Shown here in pieces: positions 1 to 11,826 of a stretch of 64,000 nt of DNA. Position 1 is the first letter of the stretch. Each line of letters starts with the position of its first letter. A program made the translations under genes and the position numbers. This DNA comes from Toxotes chatareus (taxonomy: Eukaryota; Chordata; Actinopteri; Toxotidae). Where the stretch lies: NCBI GenBank assembly GCA_016801885.1, contig CM028892.1:6084114-6148113 (forward strand), in the 5' to 3' direction. Under the pieces are notes generated by a model. That model was given only the letters and a program-made list of their open reading frames with translations. It was not told the DNA's origin and ran no database searches.

Positions 1-1049
1 AGCTGTCAGAATGATGGTGGTTGCTCATGGCTCAGCTATCGTCGAAGACATCAGTGGAGAATTTTGACAACTCATGATGAAATTTTAGCACAGGGATTAA
101 ACGATGAAAGGAAGGAGAGATGTTGAATTCTGGATCATGACTTCTGATACTCACTGTCTAGATATAGACTGTCTGATTCATTGCATAGCGTTATCATTGT
201 TGCTAATTCTTCTGAGTAACCCGAGTCTCTGATGAGTCGCATTGACTGGATTCTACTTCTGATATGAAAAAGGAACATGCGCATCACTTCTAACTTTATT
301 TTTCATCCTGATGAGTTTTCTTTATTTTGTTTTGCTTTTTTTTTTTTTAGTGGGATGGGCCACACCCAAAGTTTCTAGGCTGCCAAAACTAGAACCACTG
401 GGGGACTCGAAACATTCTGGTAAAGCTGCCTGTGAAGTCCGGTTATGCTCCATCCCTCATTGCTCCCCACTGTTTAATTTCATGCATCACTTCCTTTTGT
501 TAAATAGCCAAATCGGCCATTAATTTCCTCACTAACCTGGTCTTTGTGTACATTAACCTGTTCATTGTCATGGTGCTGAATCAATGTTTCCTCTATGTGA
601 TCTGGATTCATAGCAACACTGCATTAGTTTTTCTGAGGAGTCTCTGGTGGATTTGTTTCACAGCAGCGATGGTAAATTTGTCAGTGTGCTGTTGTAGAGG
701 AAACACTGAACTCTGTCTGCCTTAAGACGTGTGCTGTCTGTTAATTAGTATCACAGACTCACATCTCTGTCTTTCTCTTTTGCTGCGTCTCACCAGGCAT
801 GTGTTTGAAAGTGTGTGGATGCTTCGTGGTGTCAGACATCTTAATCAACTCAAAGGCTTGTCTGTGCATTCATCCATATTTTTCCTCCAGTTCACATTTC
901 CCATCTACCTCTGTGCAGCGACTGTCATGGCTACCATCTTTCTCGTTTCGCTTATATTTTTGTAGTTAGATGTTTAATTGACAGTGTTTTTATTTCAGGA
1001 CTTGATGGACTACTAACATAGTCAAACCTTTTTTCCATCCCCTCCACAG
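1..1049. other. Non-coding sequence; weak exon-like segment at 508-671
   Basis: No recognised gene. The segment 508-671 follows a pyrimidine-rich stretch ending in AAATAG. It stays open for 54 codons in a very hydrophobic frame (about positions 540-660) and ends at ATG followed by a GTAAAT donor. Hydrophobic open frames arise easily in T-rich DNA. Its phase (ends on a complete codon) does not fit the next acceptor at 1050, which needs one carried base. A T run lies at 341-352. A second acceptor-like site (TCTCACCAG, about 799) has no matching donor. Confidence 0.3.
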
Positions 1050-1126
1050 AGTTTTACAAGAAGCCCCTCCCGCCTCTTGCGAACAGGCCGCGGCCTAACG
1101 GCGACGCTCATGACATCATATTTTAG
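1050..1126 (+). CDS. Possible C-terminal coding exon, product unknown
   Basis: An acceptor (TTTTTTCCATCCCCTCCACAG, ending 1049) is followed by a frame that uses AG plus a base carried from an upstream exon. It reads 24 codons to TAG at 1124-1126. The peptide starts FYKKPLPPLANRP and ends GDAHDIIF: a basic, proline-rich tail that looks like a cytoplasmic C-terminus. I do not recognise the family, and no preceding exon of the right phase is visible inside the window. The segment overlaps a CpG-dense patch, so the alternative is promoter DNA that happens to contain an acceptor and a short open frame. If real, the gene runs left to right and enters from before position 1. A 24-codon open frame is weak evidence by itself. 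Confidence 0.27.
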
Positions 1127-1290
1127 CCTCTTTTACTGATTGAGGTTGATTCCCGACCAATCACGGCTCTCCCCTTTTGCTTTTCTGTCTCAAGCGAGCG
1201 GTGTGTAGACAGCCAAACACACAGACGGCTCCTGACGCAGGAACCGGTGAGCGCGGGAGTGCGACAGACGTGAAACACAGGAGCATCAGG
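1065..1290 (+). promoter_or_regulatory. CpG-dense patch, possible promoter and first exon
   Basis: About 20 CpG dinucleotides occur in roughly 230 bases, while neighbouring kilobases have almost none. The patch contains a CRE-like TGACATCA (1110-1117) and a CCAAT box in GACCAATCACGG (about 1156-1167). GAACCG followed by GTGAGCGCG (about 1241-1254) would serve as a first-exon donor. This layout suggests a short CpG-island promoter firing to the right, with a non-coding first exon ending near 1246. The exon-like segment at 5424 would be the natural next exon. No TATA box is obvious. It overlaps the candidate terminal exon at 1050-1126, and the two readings compete. Confidence 0.38.
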
Positions 1291-4200
1291 CGAAATGAAG
1301 TCATGCTCAGAAGCTGTATTTTGGTTTCACAGACTGACACAGTTCAGTGTGAAGCCGGTTCTGTCTTTGCTCAACAAAAGCACATGTGGTGCTGAAATCT
1401 CTCCGCTACTATAGACGGAAACTTTTTTTATTGTAAATTTTCAGTGTTTGTCCAACCGAAATGCTTTTAATTGACAAAGAATGTAAATATGTTTATTATA
1501 ACCTTACACATGTTTATGTCTGTTACTGATTCATATACACAGTGGCATTAATAGTTACCATATTTTATTCATTCAGTTTTGCATCTTCAGCTTTGTAGTG
1601 TAAACAAAGGTGCATATGATTTTGTGGATGTACCTGAATATGGAAAGGAAAAGATCTTAAGCGGTTTTACACGTGATCTTTTTTTAAATCAGAAATATTT
1701 CCCTTTTTACAACAGTGGTGTGAAATGAGGATAAAGTGGAGGCCAAAGCGGGTTGAGTTGTGGATGTAATTAGCTGTACTGTACAAGGAAAAGTGTTACA
1801 CTACATTGCGATTGTTGACTGGTCAGTTTTAGTCATGACTGTGTTCACATTTCACTTAATGATTGTCAAGTTTTTATGACCATGAAAAGAAAAAGAGTGA
1901 TTTAAAAAAAATCTCTAATAGGGAACATTGCTCGTGTCTTGCCAGCAGCGTCGTAAAGGATTTTATCTTTTTATTTATTGTTAAGAATGTAAACATAAGG
2001 AAAATATATTTGTCTACAGGGCTATAGACTTTCTACGCATTCTGCAGTTCACGCTGTGTACCCGTTCTTAAAGTGATATTTCTCTTGAGGCAGGAATCAG
2101 CCTCAGACTTGCTGCCTCTCAGGTGGCCCTGAGGTGTGAGCCAGCATTGTTGTTGTTCCAGCTTCTCTGACTCTGTCTTCTGCACCAGTTTCCACTTTTG
2201 AAAAAAAAAGAAGCTGAAAATAGATAAAATTGCATCTCAAAAGCCACAAACACAAATTTGTGTGTAGTTGGAACACTCCTTTGCCCCAGTTAAGTTTTAT
2301 GTTGGAAGAGTTTGCAGTGGAATGATGAGGGAGGAGGAAGTATCACTACACCGACACCTGGAACGCACAATATTGGGTCAGAGCACATGAGAATATGTGT
2401 AGCAAAAGTACGAACATGAAATATCACTTTAAAACCATACCACTGTATTTCAAAGCTATAGTACAACACTCACTCTCATGTTAATGCTCTAGATGTTTGG
2501 AAAAAAATATTTTTTCTACCCAATTTGAATTTTATAACAGCACAATTAAAGATGTTTTAAATATAATCTGGACTGATAAGACTCATCTGTTTGCAGTATT
2601 TCTACATCACACATTGTAACGGTTCTTAGTACACTGAGATAGTCTGACGTTTTTCAAAGAAAAACCCAACTTCTACTGAGAATTTGCTGTTGTTTGTACT
2701 GTTCATAGTGTGGTATTGGGCTGTTACAGTGACATTAGAAAATCTGTGAAACAACCAGGCTGTACAAGCTGCACTTTCATCACTGACAATAAGAGATGAA
2801 CGGAACCGAAACAAGATTTTGAATGAGCAGGTTCATTACACAGCTCTTCAGAGAGAACAAAAGACAAAAATGAATCAAAGCAAGACCTCAAAACACCAGA
2901 GAACAACATCAGAAACTTTGTGTGTGTTTGACAAATCACCGTTAGACTGTGGTAACTGGTTTTGCATTTAAATGAGCTTTGTTTCATGGTTCTGTTAATA
3001 ACACAACAGTGAAAGTGTGTTCACAGGCCTAGAAAATATAGGTAACGTCACATTTTTCTGACTCATTGTTTCTGTGACAACGAAGTGAATGGACTCATTA
3101 CAATTATGAACACACAGAGCCTGGATACACCATTTCTTTTGTTTCTGATCACACAGTACAGTAGCGATCTGTCACTAATACAAATTAAACTGCCCGAGGG
3201 CAAAACATATTTCAATGTGGAATTAGGCCGTATAATAAAACAACTGAAGCTTCAAGCTAAAATGGGCAGAGAAAAAGTGACACCTGCTCCGAAATGATGG
3301 ATAACACAAAATATGAAACTATAGCAATTCTTTAAAGGATGGTAGGAACTATAAATCCCATGTCGACAAAGTAATTACACATTTACAGTGCTGGTGAAAG
3401 CTTCTTCTGTATTCTTTATCCAGAGACAGCAGGGAGAGACGTGTCGTCCAGGATTTTATTAAGACTAACTAAGGGAGGCAGCTCCAGAGAAAGATGATGA
3501 TCTAAAAAAAAAATGATGTATGTGACAATTTGGAAATGAGCTTCAGCAATCTGCTTTCCTCTAAAAAAAATAGTTGTTTTTGGCTGATCTGTCTGCTCAT
3601 TTAAACGCTGTCAAACATCTGTTAGCAGCTCCTACAGCCCATGTCACTTGCAGCCAGAACATTGCAATAATGTGCTGTCTCATTACGGTTCTCCCTGTTG
3701 TTGTTACACAGACAGGCTTCATTTAAGTGAGTGATGCTGTGACGCCGGAGCCGAAATTTGGTGCGATGATGCCGCGTCCTGCAGGAAGAGCACTGGTAAA
3801 TGCACCGGTGCCCTTAAGCAGGTGTTTTCAACGATCAACACCCCCCCTCCCCACCCCCCCATTATGCTTCCACTCTTTGATATCATCAATCTAAGATGTT
3901 CAGCTCATTCCAGGAGCAATTCTGTGATGAAGTGTTGTAATTTCCTTCCTCCCCTACTCTCCCAAAATCTGCTTGTCTGCATCTGTTTTACTTACAGATA
4001 GCACAGAATGCCTTTCAGCAAACCCTAGAAATTTTAGTAAGGGCAAGTTTTTATGTCAAGGAAAAGTGAGTGTTTCCATTATGTGGCTTATAAAACTGTT
4101 AAAATTACAAAGATGTCCCAAGTTACAGAAGCAGCAGATCATAAAATGAGGCTGCGTTGCATTTTGGGTCTGTTGAGGATTTTGTCAGCGGAGAAATTGG

Positions 4201-5423
4201 TATCTCTTCCTCTCTTCCTCTTCTACAATAGACGTCTTTCTGTATTGTTGTGCAAATGTAGGTGGGTTTGATAGTATCAAAATGCTCTGCTATCAAACTC
4301 CACTGCAGCTGCTTCGGAAATATTTCAGTGTGACATCAAGTTCAGTCTGTAAACTATAAGAAAACAGTGAAGAGCTGTTTGAAACACAGTGGTTTTCACT
4401 TTTAAAGTAACATGCTCATTTATAGGTGTAAAATGAATACCCCCAACAACCCCCAACAAATGCAGATGCTTAGACTCTACTGTACAAAGCAGTAATACAT
4501 GAGAGGCACAGACTGGCACCAGGTGTTGGCAGCTGTAGACTGGTTGTGGAAAAAGATTTCTCCTTGGGGGATGAAAGTAAACGGACTAAATCTCACTTCA
4601 GTTAAATAATCGCCTTTTATTTTAACACAGTATCTCAGGGAAGAGGCATGAGAGTGTGAGTGGTTTGTGTTTGAAACGAGAGGTCGGGTTCACTAGAAAT
4701 CTAAAAGTGCTTTACCTCCATGAAAGAGGAGCCATTTTTACAGTTGTGGTTGAGAGAGGTACTTTACAGAGGCTGTATAAAATACATAATATAATACATG
4801 TAGCTGGAGGAGACAGTTACTCTGGTACTGGGTACTTGAGCTCCTCTATTAATCCTGGTGAGTTGGTTCTGGCCAATAAGTAGATTCATAACTGGAGGAA
4901 GAAACACTCCAGTATACAGGTAATTACAGAAGAGAGAACCTATGGCAGCTAGGGAAATTTCAGCTCATAACAAATGATAAAAAACAGTAATATATGGCAC
5001 TTTGTGACTTTTATATGAGTACCGTGAATGTTGACACCTCCTAATGATAAAGAAGATCAGATAGTTTTATGACTTTCTTGAGTATTTTTCCAGATGTAAT
5101 CTTGAGAGTGTGGTCGGTGTCTTAACCTCTGTACCCTTCCCTCTGCCAACTAAACCCGCAGAGCAATTAGAGCTGGAGAGGAGTGGGACCTCCAAAGAAA
5201 AATGAGTGTCAGTGCAGAGTTGAAGTTGGCTGGTTGTTGCTGTTGTCTTCTTCTAATAAATTAGTTGTACCACCTCTATTTTCTTTGCAATACTTTGGGG
5301 AATACAGTGCCACTGTGCAACAGGCTAGAGGTGACAAAACTGACCTGAACACACAGGAGCATACAGATCATCAACATGGTAAAATGTTTTATTTATGTTT
5401 CCTCTTTTTTATTTTCTACACAG
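1291..5423. other. Non-coding, AT-rich; no gene seen
   Basis: Ordinary intronic or intergenic sequence. It holds short A and T runs (for example 2200-2208 and 3504-3513) and a C-rich run (3840-3860). A candidate donor CAG/GTAATT (about 4918) has no convincing acceptor upstream. Open frames are all under 80 codons and match nothing recognised. Confidence 0.6.
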
Positions 5424-5506
5424 TTTTGAACGCCCACTTTCACTCGACTCCGTGGAGCTGCTGTCCCCAGCTGCTGCATCAGGCCCCTCCTGCTTCGGCA
5501 ACCCAG
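5424..5506 (+). CDS. Candidate internal exon, product unknown
   Basis: This is one of the best exon shapes in the window. A long pyrimidine tract ending TTTTCTACACAG (to 5423) is followed by 83 bases and a near-consensus donor, CCCAG/GTAAGA. The body has more GC and CpG than its flanks. Two frames are open. Frame one (one base carried in, one carried out) reads FERPLSLDSVELLSP, then an Ala/Ser/Gly/Pro stretch ending CFGNP, and is typical of disordered protein. Another frame begins LNAHFHSTPW. There is no ATG, so it cannot start a protein and could be 5' untranslated. No family was recognised. Joined in phase to 17682-17808, the first frame would end after about 40 more codons. Confidence 0.4.
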
Positions 5507-8414
5507 GTAAGATGTTATTATGAGTTTTTGAGACAGATGATCTCATACCAGGATACTCAATACCATCTGATCTACCATAGTTTCATTTTATTATTTGGAA
5601 TTCAGCTCAAACCCCTAAGCACCACAGAGCTGCCGTCTACTGTAGATGCTCCCTCTCACACTTCTTATATGTGAAGCAGCTCATAATAAATAAGCAGAAA
5701 GGTCAACAGTGTCTCACTCAAGGGCACGTGTGGGATGATGGACACACTGAGTGCAAACAGAGTTCAGTCCTGTGGCTATTAAATCCACTCAGTTTGTGAT
5801 CCTCTCTGTAATGCTGGAACATACACCTCATGTTATTCTGGGGTTTTTTTTTTCTGTTTTTTGCTTCATCACAGCCTTGAAATTTGAATATTGATGAGAT
5901 GATGACGCCAGCATTGAATATCTGTTTGAAACTGAGCCAAAAACAACACCTGCAAACATCCAGGGCTGTCAAACCTAGATCCCAGATATCCCTCTGGGAT
6001 CTGCTGAAAAATGGTGCCCGATACGGTTTTGATGCTAGTTCCAAGTTGCCATCTTATTGTTTATCATACTGTATCTCTTTAAATGCTGCAACAATCCTCT
6101 CTGCAGGCAACTGGTCACTGCAGGAAGCTTCTGCTCCCTTCCTGTCCTGTTAAAAAAGACAGTGAAGAAGACAAATAATCCACATATGAAGGAGAGGGTG
6201 GTGTTAAAGACACGTTATGATGTTATATCATTGCTAAATAATCCTGTGCCTTTGATCTTGAATCACCCCAGACTCTAAACATAGTGGGGATTGGCTAACC
6301 AGGCCAGTGCTGTACACTCTGTTCTCCTCTGTGTGTTCCTCTGTTATTGTGTGTGGGTATTTGTGTGTGTGGCATCTAGAATAATCAGTAGTAGATCCCT
6401 ATTATGCAGTGTAAGGAGTTTAAAAAAACGCCCGCAGTGTGCGGTAAGTTGACAGTTCTCAACCTGTCGTGACACCCTGAGGGTTAGATAAAGAGCCAAT
6501 AATGAACAAGATGTGTTCTGGCTTGTGGTTTGTGCATCTGTCTTTAAAATGGGATAGAAAAGGTAATAGGTAATTGAGTGTGCTTGTGTGCTTGTGTGCT
6601 GGAGGGGGTTACGCAGCAGTAGGTTGAGCCTATGGGGAGCGTACAGAGAATCACTGTTGCTCTGTGTTGTCACTGTGCAGTCATTTCTCATTGCCTGCAG
6701 AGGGCAATGCAGCTCCAGTGATTTGCTTGCAGTACACAGCACAGGGAGTTGGGAATACTTGGACACCAATAACAGCTGTGAGTCTTGCTACTCATCTGGG
6801 CTGAATGGCGTCTTTTAGAATGTTTCTAGGGCCGACTAAGTGTCTCACCTAAGCCTGTTGACAATAAAGGAACAAAATGTAGCTCAGGAGAGGCTAAATC
6901 TACTGTATTCAGCCGAGAGCTGGAGGCTGATTTTAACTCAAGAGCACCAAGCTTTCATCCTTCAACGGAAGCTATGCAACGGCTCATTATGTAACTCAAC
7001 AGGGTAGAAAAGGGGAAAGTTGAAGCGTGCGATGAGCAGACTTTGAGCTCCTGGAGGAGTTCACTTTCACAGAGAAGCTGCTAAATGTACACACTGACTG
7101 GTTAAATGTACATTTGACAGTGTTACATACAAAGATGCTGCTAGCAGGGGAGCACGAGGAGGAGGCATACTGAGTATTTGTACCGAGGAGAGTGACGAGG
7201 AGACACTTTTTGTCAATAAACAAATCAATTGATCTTCTAATCGTTTGAGCTCTTGTAGATCAGTCTGCCCTCAGATCAGTGGTAGAGGATCATCTCTACA
7301 CATCATCATCTACACATCTTACAGCCTTCAGCAGTCAGTGGAGGCTGTTCAGTTGTTTTGATTGGACGCTTTATTTGTTATTGCCTGACCAGAGTATTAA
7401 TTCTTGATCTCATCAATTTGTCAGTGTGTGGCGTAGCTTGTCATCACTTTCCACACTATTTCCTTTGACATATTTCAGTTCTGCAGTTTTAGGCACAGAT
7501 GAGCTCTATTAGTTGTTTAATCTCTCTTTAAAAACTCACATATTAAAGTCCTGGTTCCTTGATCTCCTTCATCGCTGACAAATGCTGCTAATAGCAAACC
7601 AATACGAGCCATTTTTGTGACAGGTTTGTGATGGTTATTTAACAACTTCACCTTTTATGTGGTTTTACACTCTGGAAAAATGCCAAACATTCTCTGGTTC
7701 CATCTCAGATTTGAAGAGTTGCTGCATTTCTCTGTGTTGTATTATTGTGCACTGACTATCTTTGTGGTTTGGACTCTGGGCCGGACAAAGAAAGCAGTTT
7801 AAAGATGTCCTCTTGGGCTTTGGGAATACATGTCTGCTTTACTTTTTATTTCTGTTATACATTTTGTTTTGTGCAGTCCTGGTTTCAGCTTCTGTCACAA
7901 CACAACATGTAAACAACTGTTTTTAGCCAGTGAAAAGATACTACAACTCAACAGCGCATAAGTATGAATGATAATCTGGTCTTTTTATAGGCGAACAGTA
8001 ATTTGGATGGAGAACTGGCACTTGCTGGGAGTGTCCCGTATTGTAACTACTAGAAAGCTTATAAGTGCTGGCTCATGAGATTCAGGCTTGATTCCACAAA
8101 AGCAATTTGCACCTATTGGTGAAGATGAATACAGTTAATGTAAATTAAGAAACTGCCCTGCAAAGCACTTGAGCCAAAGCCCTCGCTATCTAGTGCCCTT
8201 ATCTACAAATGCACTTGGCTGTGCTAATGGTGGACCTATTTCAATGTCGCATTATAATATCATTTCTGATCCAACAGCCTCATTGCCTGTTGTAAGTATT
8301 CATCTAAAACAATGGACTAGTGCACCAGATGCACTCTGTTGTTAGTAAATTCATTTCCCACAACATCTTCTTACCGTTTTGGTATTAGCACACCTGATAG
8401 GAACACAATGCAAG
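5507..8414. other. Non-coding; short hairpin and G/T tandem
   Basis: No gene seen. A perfect 9-bp inverted repeat lies at 5977-6002 (arms AGATCCCAG and CTGGGATCT, 8-base loop). A short octamer tandem of GTGTGCTT units lies at about 6578-6600. TCTCACTCAAGGGCAC near 5712 resembles a SINE tail but is too short to call. The open frame of 141 codons on the minus strand at 6344-6769 has no recognisable domain. Confidence 0.55.
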
Positions 8415-8690
8415 GCTTGATTGAGGTCAGTAAAATAAAAAAAAAAAAAAGTGGAGGTTAGCACATGGCAGAAGGAGATGCAGAGCGGCGGTAAAAGAGG
8501 GAGATTAGGGAGGGAAGGCAATGAGAGATGGGAGAGAGAATAAAAAGAACAGATAAGGGATAATGAGGTGTTCGTGGGAGGAGAGATAGAGAAAAGAAAG
8601 GAAAAAAGCGCAAATAATGGGCAAGTGGAATTTGGGGAAGAGACCGAGGAGATAAAGGTGAAAAAGGAGCAGAGGACGGCTGTGGTATAT
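8415..8690 (+). repeat. Purine-rich low-complexity tract
   Basis: The plus strand is overwhelmingly A and G here, beginning with 14 A (8437-8450) and followed by mixed GGGAGA, GAAAGG and GGAGAGATAG words without a fixed period. The minus strand therefore gives long Ser/Leu/Pro/Phe-rich open frames (8351-8740 and 8505-8906). These are composition artefacts, not genes. Confidence 0.65.
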
Positions 8691-11329
8691 CTGGCCAGGC
8701 TCAGCAAAAAAGTGTGAGCAGGGATAGACAGGAGCCACACTGAGAGCGAAACAGGATTGTGAGAAAGCTTGACATCGCTGAAGCCATCGGCCGTTTGAGT
8801 GACAGGATGGTCTGAGGGCAGCTTGAGGGAACATCATAGACTGTGTCTGCATCTGCTTGCAGTATAAAACATCTCCTGCTGTGTCTAATTGTTTGAGGGG
8901 GCACAAATTTTAAGCATTTTGTAGGTGGAAATGAAACAGTGAGTTAGCTATGAACAGAAGGTGATGATGCCCAAGAGATAAACCACCACCAACAACATAA
9001 AAACCATCAACACATGATTTTAAACCCCCTTTTCTCATTCTCTCGCAGAGTCTAATACTAGTAATTGTAATGTAAAGGTGAATGGGCAGGTTTACTCTCC
9101 ACTGCCTCTCTGCATTTAATATTGGGGCTCAACAGGCCATCAATGCCGCATAGGTTTAATTAAAGCACAGCTGTGGCTGCATCAATATGCACTGGACTCA
9201 CCCTGAGTGGAAATAAAGTATTGGTTTACACACCCAACAGAGCTGCTGATTTGAGATTGAGATGGCTCACAGGTCAAAGTTCAAGGGCATTTAATAAAGG
9301 TGAATAGACACAGTCACAGGAGGGTAGAGTTATGTATGTGTTTATGTTGGAGGTGCAGATCATATGGGGAGAAATGCTGAGAGATGAAAAGGGAATAAAT
9401 TCAGGATAAAAAAAAAGGCTGAGTAGAGCTTCTAGTTGATATCATCAGGCTAAAAGTGACTGAAGAATACTAAAGAGATGTTTTTGGTTTTTATTTATTT
9501 TCTATCAGAAGTCTCTTTCCATCAGAAAAAAGAGGATAAAAATCACTAACATGCATCTTCGTCTGACCAGAATTCAAACACAGATATTGTCAGTGTTTTT
9601 TGGCTTCTCCCGCTGTTTTTCTGTGGTTGGTGTGCATTTTCATCACGGTCCAACTTGCCATTTAATGTGCAAGCATGCACACAACTGAGATTAATCTGAA
9701 GTGTGATTCTGACACACACCTACACACACATATACACACACACACACAAACAGACGATTCTGTTCTCACTGAATGACTGATCCTCGCTGTGTCGGGCCAT
9801 AATTACTTACTAGCAGACAGTGGAGGACAGGAAAGCTAAAAAAATCATTAGGGAGCTGTCAGGTATCTAAAACACTCTAATGTCAGTCCTCTGTGGGCTC
9901 AGTGAGGCAAAAGCATTTCTGTTTTGCCAAAGAGCACACTGGAGAGAGTGACTGTAAGGATGAGGAGAGAAGAGAAAACCAACAAAGACAATGATGGATG
10001 TGGACCCTTGATGCAAGTATGAGAGCAGATAAGACTGTGAGAGCACAAGCTGTAGTCATGGGTTAGTGTAGATAAAGTTCTTGGCAACCCTGAAGTTGCG
10101 TTAATTGGCGTTTAGAGAGTAACTATTCTCAGTTCAGTTCGATATATAAATCTGTTCATATTTGTGTGCATGAAAATGTGGGATCTCTTTTAATGAAAAT
10201 AAATATATAAGTACTGCATTTGACCCTTTATACAAAGTGAATTGAAAGAAAAGCTTTTCAGTTTGCATTGAAAGTGCATCAGTCTGAGATTGAATGGATG
10301 GAATTAATGTTAACTGGCAGTTTAATTCACTAATTTGAAAGATGTTTACATAATTTCCTAAACAAATACCAGTACAGTTACTGCTACGACATGGAGCAAC
10401 ATGAACCGTTGTGGAGTTGTTTTGGACCCCTGGGTGAGTGTAAGTGTAATATAGTTTTTAACTTTAACTTTGTCTGTTAGTTGGTGCTGGTAACTGGCTT
10501 ACAGTGGGTTTATCAGAGCTTTATATCCCGAAAACAGCCAGCAATTTGCTTCGGAAAATTAGGGTTGATAAGAGAGGAGAGTCTGAACCAAAACAGTGAA
10601 GCTGCAGGCCGTAAAACCAATAACAATGAGCTAACAGATGCTAAAAATGTTCTGTAGAGCTGAGGGGAACTGCAGAATGAGCACCACTTTTCACAATACA
10701 CATCCATACTGTATTGATTAGAGCAGTTTAATTTACACTGACATGGTCTCTATTTCACTGCTAGGAATCCAGATCAACAAGAAGGAAGTAAACAAAGAGA
10801 GAAAGAAACAAAAAAAATCTATCTATCTATCAAGTATGGAGTCTCACATTTTCAGCATGCTCTACTTGGACAGTAAATTCAAGCTGAAACAGGAAATGTT
10901 TTTTTTTTTTTTTCATGATGGATGCCTGTCAGGGGGAGGGTTGTGTGTGTGGAAGACTGCTGCTGAGAGCAGATGAAGGCAGAGAATTATGGTCAAATCA
11001 AAGCAACAAGGCAAATCAGAAATAAGAGAAATCAAAAAAAATGCAGCTCTGGTGTCGATAGGCAGAGGAAAACGACTATCTAGAGAGGCATTGAAGGTAC
11101 CATTGAGTGATTGCTCCCTGAGGGGTAAATCAGACACAGAGGGGAGAGTGATTTTATCCAAAGGGGAGATTTGAGGGGGTGTGTTTTATAGACTTGGTTT
11201 GTACATGTTGAGTGACCCTTTCTGTGTGGCTTTCTTCTGCCTCTTAACCGTATTAATACAGATCAAGTTCAGGTGGTGTGGTAGTAATCATCTCACCACT
11301 GCTACTTGTATGACCCTCCATGTGTCATG
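8691..11329. other. Non-coding; CA and TATC microsatellites
   Basis: No gene seen. It contains an imperfect CA repeat (9711-9750), an ATCT microsatellite (10818-10831) and a 15-T run (10899-10913). A short exon-like segment at 10377-10432 has a weak acceptor (CAGTACAG) and a good GTGAGTG donor. The low-repeat stretch around 9040-9230, with TTTAATTAAAGCACAGC, looks like typical conserved non-coding DNA, but this cannot be tested here. Confidence 0.5.
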
Positions 11330-11826
11330 ACTAGCTTTTTTTTCTGAACCCTTTTGCTTTGTTATGAGCTCTTTTGTAGGCATTTGGACCTTTTCAGAGC
11401 CTAGTTTAGTTTAAGTTTTGTTCATAGTTCCTGTTTTATTTTGAAATCATGGCCCTTGTGTATCTTGTCTTGTTCTACTTCCTGTCTTTGTCTTGTTTCC
11501 CTCCACTTGTGATTGTTTGCCCCGCCCTAATTGGTTTCACCTGTTGCCCATTGCCTTGTGTCTCTTTATTTCCCTGTGTCCTTGTCAGTTTGTCTGTGTT
11601 GATACCCAAGTGTGTGCCTGTGTCTTCCTTGTGTTCGTTCCTGTACCTGTGCCTTGCATTTTTTCCCCACTTCATGGACTTACCTTGGTTTCCTTAGTTT
11701 CAAGTAAGGACTTTTGTATTTTTTGTTTAGTTTTGTTCCTAAGTTTTTTCTCCTTCGTGGATGATTTTTGTTTGAGTCTTGTTGTCCTTGCCCTGGACCC
11801 CCCCCCCCCCCCCCCCACCCCACAAC
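11330..11826 (+). repeat. Teleost interspersed repeat, T/C-skewed, with poly-C tail
   Basis: Almost 500 bases are strongly depleted of A on the plus strand, with phrases such as GTGATTGTTTGCCCCGCCC, TTGGTTTCACCTGTTGCCC and CTTGTCAGTTTGTCTG. I recall these in this order from a dispersed element of many fish genomes, whose name I cannot give with certainty. It ends in 19 consecutive C (11798-11816) followed by ACCCC. The two overlapping plus-strand frames (11449-11697 and 11493-11837) are Val/Leu/Phe/Cys-rich composition artefacts. Confidence 0.55.

Noticed and set aside
504..722. Hydrophobic, membrane-like frame near the left edge
   Set aside because: Acceptor-like and donor-like ends exist, but the phase does not connect to the candidate exon at 1050 and the composition explains the hydrophobicity.
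5708..5740. TCTCACTCAAGGGCAC as a SINE
   Set aside because: Sixteen bases of resemblance with no head, tail or flanking repeat.
6344..6769. 141-codon minus-strand frame
   Set aside because: No domain, no splice context, biased composition, and overlapped by an open plus-strand frame.
8351..8906. Long minus-strand open frames (129 and 133 codons) rich in Ser, Leu, Phe and Pro
   Set aside because: They are the complement of a purine-rich low-complexity tract. The amino-acid bias follows directly from base composition and no domain is visible.
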